This document shows, in pieces, positions 14,792-25,015 of a stretch of DNA of 37,699 bases. Below the pieces are notes generated by a model. The model had not been told where the DNA came from. It was given only the letters and a program-made list of their open reading frames with translations, and ran no database searches. Position 1 is the stretch's first letter. Every line of letters begins with the position of its first letter. The DNA is from a virus, in the IMG/VR virus record IMGVR_UViG_3300047200_000206, positions 1-37,699 of that record. One strand, written 5' to 3'. A program made the translations under genes and the position numbers.

Positions 14792-15340
14792 ATGACTCAA
14801 TCATTAGTGCTTACAGTTAACGTAGCTCGTGCAGACGTTAACGATTATGTGAAGAGCTCCACAGATCCTAGAGGGGAAATGACAGCTCTATCTACTTTGT
14901 TTAGTAGAATAGCAGCAGGAACGATCTCTGGTTCGGTAGTAGCTCAAAAGGCAGCGGTAGCAGCAGTAGCAGCAAGTGGTACTATGACCGTTACTTATGC
15001 TTCAGTAGCTAACAACGATACAGTAGCAGTAGCAGGCGTAACTCTTACCGCTGTAACTGGTGCACCAGTAGGAGCTCAGTTCAAGAAAGAAGTAGATGCT
15101 ACTAAGACTGCTTCTAACTTAGCTGCTCTCATCAACTCATTAGCTACAGTGAATATCTATGTAAGAGCTACTTCTGCTCTAGGCGTAGTTACGATCAAAG
15201 CTAATCAGGCTGGTGTAGTGGGTAACCTGATAGCTCTTGCTACTTCTAACGGCACAGGCATAGCGGTATCTGCTGCTGCTCTAGCTGGTGGAACGGGTGG
15301 AGCTGTAGTTGGCGCAACAACGTACTCTCGTGGACTTTAA
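14792..15340 (+). CDS. Possible capsid decoration or structural protein
   Basis: 182 residues, Ala/Val/Thr-rich, with no cysteine. Residues about 60-170 form a beta domain with TVAVAGVTLTAVTGAPVGAQF and NLAALINSLATVNIYVRA. The same motif set occurs inside the tail tube protein at 21987 (TLTIAGVVFTGVVGVPTGAQ, then MQSLSAMINQ). This domain type is widespread in phage tail and capsid-surface proteins. Directly after the capsid gene, a decoration role is plausible, but an adhesin-like role cannot be excluded. Confidence 0.6.
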   Translation: MTQSLVLTVNVARADVNDYVKSSTDPRGEMTALSTLFSRIAAGTISGSVVAQKAAVAAVAASGTMTVTYASVANNDTVAVAGVTLTAVTGAPVGAQFKKEVDATKTASNLAALINSLATVNIYVRATSALGVVTIKANQAGVVGNLIALATSNGTGIAVSAAALAGGTGGAVVGATTYSRGL

Positions 15341-15359
15341 TTAATATTGGGGATTTTAT

Positions 15360-18300
15360 ATGTCGTCAGTCATAGTTTTTAATGGGATATCATATACTAT
15401 CCCCGATACTAATGATGTATCGTGGGGTGCTTCAGTAACAGCCTACCTCAAGGCAATACCAGGAGGAGTGCTAGCTAAGACAGGTGGAGCTTGGCACTTA
15501 ACGTCAGCAGATCTAGACCTAGGAGCAACCTACGGGGTAGCATCTCCTTACTTCAAGAGTAAGACAGCTTCGATCTCTGCTTCAGGCGTTCTCAGACTAG
15601 CCTTGACAGATCTGATCACATGGAGAAAAGACGGCTCCTCAGATTACAGGCTAGGCGTAGGATCTAACGGCTTCGCTACATGGGAGACAATAGACCTAGT
15701 AGACGTTAGCTCTATTCAGACTCTAACTAATAAAGTGATAGATGCAGACTTAAATACGATCACTAACATCAGAGGACTTAACCTAGCTCCTGATGCAGCA
15801 ATAGCTTACTCACAGCTTCAGATCAATCCTGGTGATATTCCTTACGCAGCACTTACTCTCACAGGTCAGATAACTAACGCAGATATATCTCCTACAGCAA
15901 ACATAGCAGGATCGAAGATCAATACAGACTTTGGCCCTTCTACTATCATAACATCAGGTGGCCTTAAGCTAGGCACTACCAACTTCGTAACTCTTAACGC
16001 AGATCCTAGCGCAGATTATGACTTTACCTTCCCTGATACGGACGGTATAGACGGGCAAGCTCTCGTAAGACAATCAGGTGAGCTCGTATGGGCTTCTATT
16101 CCAGGCTTATCCTTGCCACACTATAACGTAACGGTAGGAGATGCTAGCAGCCTGCCTCAAGCTGTGGATACTTCAGTAGTAGGCGATATCCTAGCTGATC
16201 CTACAGCGGGATTAACGATCAAGAGCAGCGTAATTATAAACGACATGGTTTCTCTTACTGCTGGAATAGAGTTCGCTAAGATGGAAGCTCTCACAGGTGA
16301 TAGAGCACTTCAGACTGACTCTTTCGGAGTAGTAGAAGCATCGGCGACTACAGTAGCAGAACTAGGATACCTCTCAGGAGTAACTAATTCAGTACAGACT
16401 CAGCTCAATGGTAAAGTAACAGGACCAGGATCAGCGGTTAGTGATGATATCGCTATATTCAATGGAGCTACAGGGTCAATAATTAAAGACTCAGGAGTGC
16501 TTCTCTCTAGTTTGGCTACTACTACAGCATTGAGTGCGAAGGTAACAGGACCAGCAAGTGCGGTGGACTTAGATATTCCTGTCTTCGATTCTACAACTGG
16601 AAAACTAATTAAGGACTCAGGAACTAAGATAGCTGATCTAGCTACTGCTTCTAGCATCCTTCCATTCTCTCAACGTGTCACTGACTCAGGAGATCCTATT
16701 GGTTTAGTAGGAAGTCCTACAGTTACCTATCAAGGAGCTAGAACCGTAAGAATAGCTCATCCTTTTGCTTATTGGTATAAAGGTACGAGAGTATCATCGG
16801 TAGCAGATATTGACGTTCAAGTGCCTAACGTAACTGGAAATTACTTCATAGTATTCACAGACGCAGCACTTACAACTACTTCAACCACAACTCCTGATAT
16901 TATTAATCAGGTAATGTATGCAGGGCTCTACTGGAACGCAGCTACCTCAGATTATATGTTCTTTGATGAGAGACATGGAATATCATGGTCAGCAAGCGAA
17001 CACGCTCATGATCACCTTGTTTATGGTGCTAAATATGAATCAGGTGGTAGCGCAAGTGGTTATACTCTAAATAACGATACACTTACTAATGTTCAGATTG
17101 CTATTGGATCTACGAGCTTTTGGGATGAAGATATAAAGAACGTACTAGCTGATAAGTTAAAAACAGACTCTTTCGATAAGTGGTACAGATCTGGAGTAAA
17201 TGGAGATTGGGCTAAAGATACAGGGGATTCTATTCCTGCTTTCTGGCTTGCTAACGTACCTAAGATCAATACCTTCTCGGCTACATGGGCTTTGACTAAC
17301 GTACCAAGTGGAAACTTCTTTAATACTTACATCATGGCTACTAACTCTAAGGAAACAGCCAATAGATTTATTCTTATTCCAGGACAGACTTCTGTAAACA
17401 GCTTAACAGCGGTGCAGGCTATCTCAATTAAATCTCTATCGCTTGGAACTTTGCCAGTTAGAGAGATTATAGCTATGTATCAAATTACTATGGAGTATCA
17501 GAGCGGTTTTAACGGAAACAACGCAAGGATCAGAATAAGGTCGGTTACAGACTTAAAAAATACTGTTTCCCCTGGAATATCTAATACAAGCTCTAACCAT
17601 AATTCACTCGCTGGTAGGTCAGACGCAGACTCTCATCCATCGAGCGCAATTGGTAATGATGTATCAGCTTTCAATAAAATCCTATCGAGTGCTAATACAA
17701 CTGTTCAATCGGCACTTGATTCCCTAGATGATGGAGCCGTAAACGTAGCCGGCGATACCATGACTGGAAACCTTCTATTTACTGGTGATGCTGCTAAAAC
17801 TGTAGGAGTTAACAGAAATACTACTACAGATACAGCTGGAGTAAGTTTCACCCATACAGCAGGTGGAGCTACTTCAGCAGCTACCGATAAAGCAGGTGGA
17901 GACTTGATCTTATCCTCTGGTATCTCTACAGGAACGGGAACTTCTACCATACAGCTTCAGACTGCTACAGCAGGAACAACTGGAACAGCAGATAGAACAC
18001 CGACAACTAAAGTAACTATACTTGGTAACGGTAACGTAGGAATTGGTACTTCTGGCCCTACGCAAATAATAGGAATAGACGGAACAGCAGCTAGAGTAAT
18101 TGGTATGGAAAGAGCTACATCTGGCAGTGTTGGTAACTCCCTAACTGTAGTTGCTGGAGGCAGTCAACCAGGGACTAGTAATCAGGGTGGTGGCAACTTA
18201 ATTTTAGACTCTGGGTCTACTACAGGAACCGGAGCTTCAGATATTCAGCTAAGAACTACAACGGCTGGAACTACTGGCACTAGCAGCAGGGCTCCAAGTA

Positions 18301-20438
18301 TAAAGATGATCATCAAGGGTAATGGCAACGTAGGTATTGGTACTTCTGGCCCTACTTCATTACTATCGGTAGCAGGAGATGTTGGCTTAACAGAGATTGC
18401 TACTCCTACAGCTCCAGCAGCGGGTATAGTTAAGGTCTACGCTAAGACTGACGACAAGCTCTATATCCAGAACAGTGCAGGAGTGGAGACACCTGTAGGC
18501 TCAGGATCAGGTAGTAGCTCAGAGATTAACTACATCTCTAACCCACTCTTTGAAGAAACTGCTAACGCCGCCGTACCTACCGGATGGGTAACGTATGCAG
18601 ATGCAGCAGCAGCAACACCTGTAGATGGTACAGGAGGATCTCCTACTGTTACTTTCACAGCTTCTACTTCATCACCTATCAGAGGACTTGTCTCAGCGGT
18701 CTTTACTAAAGATGCAGCTAACCGCCAAGGTCAAGGCGTAGCTTATGCTTTCACTATTCCAGCGGTAGATAAGGGTAAGCTCGTAGGAATCAACTTCGAT
18801 ATCACTCCAGGGGGATCTTATGCCTCTAGCGATATGTCGGTATATGTTTACGATGTTACTAACTCAGTTCTAATTACTCCAGCAGCAGTGAGCTTACCTA
18901 ACTTAATCGGCACGTTCACAACTAGCTTCGGATTGACAGCAGGAACTAGCTATAGGCTGATCCTTCATGTGGCTTCGACTAACGCAAGTGCTTATACGCT
19001 TAAGATCGATAACGTATCTGTAGGGTACAAGCCTACTCCTCAAGGCGCGGTGGTTGAAGGTATTAGGACGAAATCTTATGCTACTTCAGACTTTGGTGCC
19101 GTTACAGGTGTTACTATCTCAGCCACGACTAATAAAATAATAAACTGGCGAGTAGGTGAAACCTTGAGAATGGCTGGAACAATCTTATTCACTAATGCTG
19201 CTGCTGGGTCCGACAACTCTGGTGTCACTATGAACCTACCAATAAGCGGTATAAGTATTAGGGACAATAACGGCACATCAGACAGGTACGCAGGTATTAA
19301 CTTGAATGAAGGGGTTCAAGGAAGTGCTACAGAGGTATCAGGGATTGGATATGCAGTTAGAGCTTCAGGAACACAACTACAGTTTTATACAAACAACAAC
19401 GTAATCGTCAGAGGAACAGACATTAGAGATGCTACCGGATATCTCTACTCACTGGGAATCGACATAACAATCCCAATCGCCGAATGGGCAGGAAGCGGCA
19501 CAGTAAACCTAGCGCAGAATGATGTTGAGTATGCGAGTAATAGTTCTACTACAGGTGCAGGAGACACAACAAGTTTCGCTTATGGACAAGCAGGAAGTTT
19601 AATTCCTACATTCAACTCTGCCGCAACTACAGGATCTTATGATAAGTATGTTAAGTTTCAAAGTCCCATTCAGTCAGGAGATAAACTTACCATAGAGATC
19701 CAAACAGGAGGAACGGGTAACTGGATTCCCCTTGAGGAGCATGATCGTTATGCAAAAGCTGGCAGGCTTGACGGTACTGCAAAGTATTATGGTATGTATA
19801 TTGGATCTGTAGATTCTACAACATTGTTAGTTGGATTCGGTATCTATGGATCTAATCTTCCTGCTACTTGGGGTGGTACTTCTGGTAATTACCCGATAAC
19901 AGCCAACGACCGATGGCGAGTCCGCAAAACTTCGGCCGGTGCTGCTGTGGGGTTCGGTCAAGTGTCAGAGAACAGCTCAGGACTATTCCCAGCATACAAC
20001 ACCAACTTAGATAACGCTACAGCTACGAGACTAGGGCTTAAGCAGTATCTTCATGGCACTACTTATAATGGGGGTAATGCTCCTACTGTTACTCTTAGTT
20101 CTGGTGGTGGAACATTATCTGCTATAACAAGGGCTATATTTGTTCCATATCAATGCCAAGATAATACTTGGAGAATGAGATTTACTGTCAATGCGGTAGT
20201 ATCTAGTGCAACGAGAACAAGTGCTTTTTTTGCTGTAGCTGGAGTAACCACTAAAAATGTAGCGGGTTATGCTCAAAGTATTGCGGCTTCAGAAGGTAAT
20301 GGATCAATAACTACAACTACAGCGTATTGTGATTCGAACGCTAATACCTTCGGACTATTTCACGCTAGTGGTAGTTCTACCATATATAGATTATCTGGTG
20401 ACGTAGAACTAGAATCAAAACCAACATGGGCATACTAA
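15360..20438 (+). CDS. Tail fibre / receptor-binding protein
   Basis: 1692 residues, the longest gene. In order: an N-terminal anchor; TNKVIDADLNTITNIRG and YSQL-type fibre repeats (about 120-190); LGYLSGVTNSVQTQLNGK (about 335); two 42-residue repeats (KVTGPGSAVSDDIAIF, then KVTGPASAVDLDIPVF); GDTMTGNL (about 798); two 98-residue repeats each ending GNGNVGIGTSGPT (889 and 987); a carbohydrate-binding-like domain opening with NYISNPLFEE (1057); and beta-rich tip domains ending KPTWAY. No S74 chaperone motif was seen. It recognises the host surface. The modular build suggests exchange of domains. Confidence 0.88.
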   Translation: MSSVIVFNGISYTIPDTNDVSWGASVTAYLKAIPGGVLAKTGGAWHLTSADLDLGATYGVASPYFKSKTASISASGVLRLALTDLITWRKDGSSDYRLGVGSNGFATWETIDLVDVSSIQTLTNKVIDADLNTITNIRGLNLAPDAAIAYSQLQINPGDIPYAALTLTGQITNADISPTANIAGSKINTDFGPSTIITSGGLKLGTTNFVTLNADPSADYDFTFPDTDGIDGQALVRQSGELVWASIPGLSLPHYNVTVGDASSLPQAVDTSVVGDILADPTAGLTIKSSVIINDMVSLTAGIEFAKMEALTGDRALQTDSFGVVEASATTVAELGYLSGVTNSVQTQLNGKVTGPGSAVSDDIAIFNGATGSIIKDSGVLLSSLATTTALSAKVTGPASAVDLDIPVFDSTTGKLIKDSGTKIADLATASSILPFSQRVTDSGDPIGLVGSPTVTYQGARTVRIAHPFAYWYKGTRVSSVADIDVQVPNVTGNYFIVFTDAALTTTSTTTPDIINQVMYAGLYWNAATSDYMFFDERHGISWSASEHAHDHLVYGAKYESGGSASGYTLNNDTLTNVQIAIGSTSFWDEDIKNVLADKLKTDSFDKWYRSGVNGDWAKDTGDSIPAFWLANVPKINTFSATWALTNVPSGNFFNTYIMATNSKETANRFILIPGQTSVNSLTAVQAISIKSLSLGTLPVREIIAMYQITMEYQSGFNGNNARIRIRSVTDLKNTVSPGISNTSSNHNSLAGRSDADSHPSSAIGNDVSAFNKILSSANTTVQSALDSLDDGAVNVAGDTMTGNLLFTGDAAKTVGVNRNTTTDTAGVSFTHTAGGATSAATDKAGGDLILSSGISTGTGTSTIQLQTATAGTTGTADRTPTTKVTILGNGNVGIGTSGPTQIIGIDGTAARVIGMERATSGSVGNSLTVVAGGSQPGTSNQGGGNLILDSGSTTGTGASDIQLRTTTAGTTGTSSRAPSIKMIIKGNGNVGIGTSGPTSLLSVAGDVGLTEIATPTAPAAGIVKVYAKTDDKLYIQNSAGVETPVGSGSGSSSEINYISNPLFEETANAAVPTGWVTYADAAAATPVDGTGGSPTVTFTASTSSPIRGLVSAVFTKDAANRQGQGVAYAFTIPAVDKGKLVGINFDITPGGSYASSDMSVYVYDVTNSVLITPAAVSLPNLIGTFTTSFGLTAGTSYRLILHVASTNASAYTLKIDNVSVGYKPTPQGAVVEGIRTKSYATSDFGAVTGVTISATTNKIINWRVGETLRMAGTILFTNAAAGSDNSGVTMNLPISGISIRDNNGTSDRYAGINLNEGVQGSATEVSGIGYAVRASGTQLQFYTNNNVIVRGTDIRDATGYLYSLGIDITIPIAEWAGSGTVNLAQNDVEYASNSSTTGAGDTTSFAYGQAGSLIPTFNSAATTGSYDKYVKFQSPIQSGDKLTIEIQTGGTGNWIPLEEHDRYAKAGRLDGTAKYYGMYIGSVDSTTLLVGFGIYGSNLPATWGGTSGNYPITANDRWRVRKTSAGAAVGFGQVSENSSGLFPAYNTNLDNATATRLGLKQYLHGTTYNGGNAPTVTLSSGGGTLSAITRAIFVPYQCQDNTWRMRFTVNAVVSSATRTSAFFAVAGVTTKNVAGYAQSIAASEGNGSITTTTAYCDSNANTFGLFHASGSSTIYRLSGDVELESKPTWAY
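17795..18360 (+). repeat. Two 294-base internal repeats in the fibre gene
   Basis: Two 98-codon units share GGDLILSSG/GGNLILDSG, TGTGxSxIQL, TTAGTTGT and the end GNGNVGIGTSGPT. The identical ends at 18024 and 18318 are similar at DNA level too (GGTATTGGTACTTCTGGC-like). They probably arose by duplication and give a repeating trimeric shaft. Confidence 0.75.
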
Positions 20439-20455
20439 CATAGAAAGGAACAGTC

Positions 20456-20752
20456 ATGGCACTGAAACTTACAAGAGACTTAGGGAATGGATACCAAGCT
20501 GAATATTTCAGAATAGGATCTTTCTCAATCGATGTAGATGCAGCACTTCTTAATGTTACACTTCTTCTCTATAAAGACGAGCAGTCACGTAGAGATGGTA
20601 AGGAGCATATTAAAGCTAGTTCTGCGATAATTATCTTCCCTTCGTCGGATGATATTAAGACATTCATTACAGACATAACGGGATCACTTGCTTGTGCTAT
20701 TTACTGCAAGGTTAAAGAGAGCGAAGAGTACACCACAGCTATTGATTGCTAG
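20456..20752 (+). CDS. Hypothetical virion-region protein, 98 aa
   Basis: 98 residues behind AAAGGAACA, the same ribosome site as for the scaffold gene. It is beta-rich (EYFRIGSFSIDVDAALLNVTLLLYKD) with no membrane segment and no known family. Its place right after the fibre suggests a fibre-associated, chaperone or tail protein; no direct evidence. Confidence 0.65.
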   Translation: MALKLTRDLGNGYQAEYFRIGSFSIDVDAALLNVTLLLYKDEQSRRDGKEHIKASSAIIIFPSSDDIKTFITDITGSLACAIYCKVKESEEYTTAIDC

Positions 20753-20764
20753 AAAGGAACAGCC

Positions 20765-21058
20765 ATGTTTTTGAACGAGAAAGAGAAGAGTCTTAAGAGT
20801 AGAGCGTTAGAATCGCTTATGGGCAAGATCGATGAGATGGATAACAGCAAGCTAGGCGGTAAGAAGCCTGTAGCTGAAGAAGCTGTACCTGTAGAAGGTG
20901 AAGAAGAAGAAGGTGAGCTCGGCGAGTACATGAAAGAAGCTGGACACGAAGGAGTAGAGGCAGAAGAAGCTAAGCTGTTCCCTGCTGAAGAGGCTATGAG
21001 CGTTACTCCTGAGCAAAAGGCGATGATCGAGGAGCTCTACAATAAGTTCGTCAGATAA
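20765..21058 (+). CDS. Acidic small protein, 97 aa
   Basis: 97 residues with AAAGGAACA ahead of the ATG. A basic helical start (LNEKEKSLKSRALESLMGKI) is followed by a long Glu-rich stretch (VEGEEEEGELGEYMKEAGHE) and a helical end. It is probably flexible; it may be a tail assembly helper or a small internal protein. Eleven bases separate it from the tail tube A gene. Confidence 0.6.
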   Translation: MFLNEKEKSLKSRALESLMGKIDEMDNSKLGGKKPVAEEAVPVEGEEEEGELGEYMKEAGHEGVEAEEAKLFPAEEAMSVTPEQKAMIEELYNKFVR

Positions 21059-21069
21059 TAGAGGTAACT

Positions 21070-21987
21070 ATGAGTGCTTATACTACGCTAGATCTAATCA
21101 AGAGCGTTAAGGTCAGAGGTATGTTTCCCGATGCTTCAGCAGGTACGTTCTCAGCAGAGAATATCTTGCTCCTAGCTTCTGAGGAGATCAGATTACAAGT
21201 TGTTCCTCTGATCCTAAGTGCGAGAGAGAAGTATTACGAGACATTCGTAGACTACGATCTTATAGCTAATCAGGCGATCTATCCTATCCCAGAGAGAGCA
21301 GTAGGAGGGATATGCAGCTTGATTCAGTATATCAACAATCAGGCTGTAACTAACATATCTCCACTAGATCCTACGAGCGTAGCTACTACTCAGACAGGGC
21401 TCTATCCTAGAGGATTCTACTTCGAGAACGATCACATTGTTATCTACCCAACACCTAACGCTACTCAAGGCGTAGTTAGAATGAGATATCCACAGAGGAC
21501 TTCTCTTCTAGTAACTCCTAGCGAATGTGCTCAGATCACAGAAGTAGACTCGGTAGCTGAGACTGTAACCGTGACAAGTTATCCTTCATCATGGGCAAGT
21601 GCTATTAAGGTAGACTTCGTGAGTAACACAGTTCCTTACACTCCTTACGGCCTCGACTACTCTATTAACGTGATCACTCCAGGAATGAGCGACTCTGTGA
21701 TTAGCTTTGTAGATCTTCCTAAGAACAGAGAAGGACTACTTCAAGTCAAGGTCGGCGATTGGCTGGCTCCTGCTGGATACACTTGTCTTCCTGAGGTGAT
21801 GAGTGAGTTCTTCCCGTTTCTGGCTCAGCTCGTAGTTGTTAAGCTCCATGAGGCAGATAACAACCAAGAGGCAGCAGGAATCGCTATGAAGAAGTTGCAG
21901 GAATACGGAGAAACAGCGATCAGGCTAATCACTCCTAGGGAACAGTTCGGTCTTAAGAAGATCAAATCAGATTGGAGAAACTGGTAA
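21070..21987 (+). CDS. Tail tube protein A-like head-tail connector
   Basis: 305 residues. The N-terminal helices (SAYTTLDLIKSVKVRGMFPD, NILLLASEEIRLQVVPLIL), YPIPERAVGG and the beta region, then a helical end with LVVVKLHEADNNQEAAGIA, fit the gp11/gp4-type tubular protein A of podoviruses. It attaches the tail to the portal. Its TAA shares one base with the next start (TAATG), so the two are coupled. The tube B-like gene follows immediately, as expected. Confidence 0.78.
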   Translation: MSAYTTLDLIKSVKVRGMFPDASAGTFSAENILLLASEEIRLQVVPLILSAREKYYETFVDYDLIANQAIYPIPERAVGGICSLIQYINNQAVTNISPLDPTSVATTQTGLYPRGFYFENDHIVIYPTPNATQGVVRMRYPQRTSLLVTPSECAQITEVDSVAETVTVTSYPSSWASAIKVDFVSNTVPYTPYGLDYSINVITPGMSDSVISFVDLPKNREGLLQVKVGDWLAPAGYTCLPEVMSEFFPFLAQLVVVKLHEADNNQEAAGIAMKKLQEYGETAIRLITPREQFGLKKIKSDWRNW

Positions 21988-24596
21988 TGAGTCAATCTCT
22001 AATGATGAAACTGAGGGGACTTTATACGTTCCCTAACGATATGAGTGCAGTTCCAGAGGGAGCTTTATCGGTAGCGGATAATATCGTGATCGATAAGGAC
22101 TCCATAGCCGAGCCTAGAAGAGGACTAACCTTCGCTTCTCTCAGCGATCTTACTAGAGCTGACTTTGCTACAGGTGAGATGCTAGAGAGGATCTTCTTCT
22201 ACAAAAACGGGATACTTTCTCTCGTCCACAATAATACAGGCCCATACGATCATCTTAAGTATTTCTCCCCTGCTACCTCAGGGTGGAGAGATAACGATGG
22301 TCCGTTAGGTGAGCTCTGGGACGTAGCACTATTTAGCGATATCAAACCTCAGTCTCTACAGGAGCGAGGAAACCTATATATCACGACAGCAGAAGGTCTG
22401 ATTAAACTAGATGCTCTTAACGCATACCCTGAGTATGCTGGGCTTCCAGTAGCTAGGGATATTAAGGCAGCTTCACCTCTTTTAGTTTCGACTAGTAGTC
22501 CCTACTGGCTAGCAGTTAACTATGCAGTTTATTATAAGACTACGATTGTAAGAACAGACGCTAATGGAAATGAGTATGAGAGTGCCCCTAGCTCACCGTT
22601 CTATCTTAAGAACGATACTAGTGACCCAGCTTCTCCATACTATAATCCAGGCAACCCATCTGGTTATCCAGTATCTACCAATATTGCAGTATTCTATCCT
22701 AGCTTTGTTAAGGTAGGAGACAAGATCAGGGTATATAGATCTGCTTCTAGCTTAAGTCCTAACATAGGTGAACTTCAGTTATGCTTTGAGGAAACTATAG
22801 ATATCCCTACAGGCGACACTCAAGTTTTAGATGTATGTATTGATGAGATGCTAGGAACAGCATTATACACTAGTAACTCAAGAGAAGGATCAGAGTCTTC
22901 TAACTTTCCTCCTCCTCTAGCCAAAGACATAGCTTTATTTAGAGACTGTGTCTTCCTATCTAACTTCACCGAGACTCCTGATCTATACCTCACTCTAAAG
23001 TCTACTGCTGCTGCTGGTAGTGCTAACGTGAACAACTTTCGTGCAGGTGATACTCTTACTATCGCAGGCGTAGTATTCACTGGTGTTGTAGGAGTTCCTA
23101 CAGGGGCTCAGTTCACCGTAATAACAGGAGGAACTACTGAGTATAACACAGCTCAGACGATGCAGAGCTTATCAGCAATGATAAATCAATACTTTGCTAC
23201 TTCTACCTCTGGCCTGCAATCCTCCTATGTGGTCAATATCCAGGAAGATCTCATAGGTAGAATACGAATATGGAGAAAGAGCTTCGAGGCGTCTACTTTG
23301 CAGTTTACTGTTAACTCAAATCGTCCTAAGGCTTTCATACCTAATATGGTAGGAGGGGCGTTATCATCTAGTTATAACGTAGTTCCTAACGGTCTAGCTT
23401 GCTCAAAGCCAAGTATTCCAGATGCTTTCCCATTGAATAATCAGTGGTTTGTAGGATCGAGAGATGAAGCAATCTATAGAATTCTTACTCTCAGGGATTC
23501 TTTATTCATCCTCAAGGAGGATGGAGTGTGGAGACTTTGGGGAACAGATCCGAGTAACTTCCAGATCGCACTTCTTGATGGTACGGTTAAATGCATAGCT
23601 CCTGATGGTGCTCTGGTACTAAACAACCAGATCTTTGCTCTTACTACTCAAGGGGTTGTTTCTATTACAGAAAACGGTGTGACAATTGTATCACGTCCTA
23701 TAGAAAGGAACTTACTGGATCTACTTGCTACAGATGCAGCGGATATGTTCCTGAACGCCTTTGCAGTAGGCTATGAGTCTGAGAGATCGTACACTCTCTT
23801 TCTTCCTACAGTAGCAGCTGATGTATATCCTACTCAGTATTACCGCTATAACGTGATCACAAACAACTGGACGAGAGGCACACTAGCAAAGGCTTGTGGC
23901 GGCGTGAATCCCTATGATGATCGAATGTACTTAGGTGATAGGACTCATAAGTGGATGGACGTAGAGCGCAAGAGCTTTACATCATTCGATTATGCTGATT
24001 ACGTCAATACTCTATCGATCACTTCTTCCTCTGGTAGCACAGTAGTATTCAATGCAGGAACTAGCGATCTAGTGGCTGGAAGAGTTCTCTATCAGCTTGA
24101 TACTCGTTGGTGTGAGATTGCTTCTGTTTCTAATGTTGGAGCTGTCTATACTGTTACATTGAAATATCCGATCACGTTCTTAACTGGAGCAGTTCAGATC
24201 TTAGATCCTATAGACTGCAAGATTAAGTGGACTCCTAACGCTTTCCAGAATCCAGGTATCAATAAGCACTACAGAGAAGCTACTTTGATCTTCCTGAGTG
24301 ACTTCTACGGCCAAGGCACAGTGAGCTTCGAGACAGATCAGTATCCTCAGATCCTCTATGAGACAATCGAGGGATCTATGGCCTCTCCTTGGGGTCTATT
24401 CCCCTGGGGAATCGCTCCTTGGGGTGGTAACTCGCCTAGAAGACGTCCTGTGAGGATAGCAGTACCTAGGAATCACAAGAGAGCAAGCTGGCTAAAGGTA
24501 GGCTTTGAGCATGATGTGTGCTTCAGTCCTTGGAAGATCCAAGGTATCAGCGTAATCGGCACGAATATCAGCGAGAAAGTTGGTACAGATACATGA
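21987..24596 (+). CDS. Tail tube protein B-like / tail stabilising protein
   Basis: 869 residues from ATG 21987, which follows TTGGAG. A TTG start at 21972 would be part of that ribosome site. The opening LRGLYTFPNDMSAVPEGALS, and the ending WGLFPWGIAPWGG and HKRASWLKVGFEH, are like the beta-propeller nozzle protein of podovirus tails. Residues about 336-440 carry an inserted beta domain related to the 14792 protein (GVPTGAQ; MQSLSAMINQ). It forms the tail nozzle. The ATGA overlap leads to the next gene. Confidence 0.78.
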   Translation: MSQSLMMKLRGLYTFPNDMSAVPEGALSVADNIVIDKDSIAEPRRGLTFASLSDLTRADFATGEMLERIFFYKNGILSLVHNNTGPYDHLKYFSPATSGWRDNDGPLGELWDVALFSDIKPQSLQERGNLYITTAEGLIKLDALNAYPEYAGLPVARDIKAASPLLVSTSSPYWLAVNYAVYYKTTIVRTDANGNEYESAPSSPFYLKNDTSDPASPYYNPGNPSGYPVSTNIAVFYPSFVKVGDKIRVYRSASSLSPNIGELQLCFEETIDIPTGDTQVLDVCIDEMLGTALYTSNSREGSESSNFPPPLAKDIALFRDCVFLSNFTETPDLYLTLKSTAAAGSANVNNFRAGDTLTIAGVVFTGVVGVPTGAQFTVITGGTTEYNTAQTMQSLSAMINQYFATSTSGLQSSYVVNIQEDLIGRIRIWRKSFEASTLQFTVNSNRPKAFIPNMVGGALSSSYNVVPNGLACSKPSIPDAFPLNNQWFVGSRDEAIYRILTLRDSLFILKEDGVWRLWGTDPSNFQIALLDGTVKCIAPDGALVLNNQIFALTTQGVVSITENGVTIVSRPIERNLLDLLATDAADMFLNAFAVGYESERSYTLFLPTVAADVYPTQYYRYNVITNNWTRGTLAKACGGVNPYDDRMYLGDRTHKWMDVERKSFTSFDYADYVNTLSITSSSGSTVVFNAGTSDLVAGRVLYQLDTRWCEIASVSNVGAVYTVTLKYPITFLTGAVQILDPIDCKIKWTPNAFQNPGINKHYREATLIFLSDFYGQGTVSFETDQYPQILYETIEGSMASPWGLFPWGIAPWGGNSPRRRPVRIAVPRNHKRASWLKVGFEHDVCFSPWKIQGISVIGTNISEKVGTDT

Positions 24597-25012
24597 GTAA
24601 GCTACCTAACGTAAGAAGACTGCTCATCGAAGACTTCCTAGACCAGAAGGACTGGATAGGAAACCTCTTCACTCCTCTTAATGTCTTCATGGATGGAGTA
24701 ATCACCTCTTTATCTAAGGGTATAACGCTCAAGGATAATATGGCTGCTGATATCATTGTTTCTCTGACAGATAGAGTGCCTACTCTTACTACTCCGATAA
24801 TACTTCCTTGGAACAGTAAGCTAGGAGCTCCACAGTCGGTTACTATCGGCAATATCCAGCCTGCTAACGGCTCTAACTTCACCTTGGCTAGCGTAGTAGG
24901 TATGCAATGGAAATATGATGCTAGTAAGGGTATCCTTATTACTAACATAATCGGTTTAACGCCTACTTCTACTGACAAGTATAACATAACTTACACTGTT
25001 TTTGCGGGGTAA
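24593..25012 (+). CDS. Small tail protein, 139 aa
   Basis: 139 residues starting in an ATGA overlap (24593). It begins with SKLPNVRRLLIEDFLDQKDW and FTPLNVFMDGVITSLSKGIT, and then has a beta domain. The block order resembles small tail or needle-associated proteins that follow tubular protein B in some podoviruses. No catalytic motif. Three bases separate it from the first internal protein gene. Confidence 0.65.
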   Translation: MSKLPNVRRLLIEDFLDQKDWIGNLFTPLNVFMDGVITSLSKGITLKDNMAADIIVSLTDRVPTLTTPIILPWNSKLGAPQSVTIGNIQPANGSNFTLASVVGMQWKYDASKGILITNIIGLTPTSTDKYNITYTVFAG

Positions 25013-25015
25013 CAG

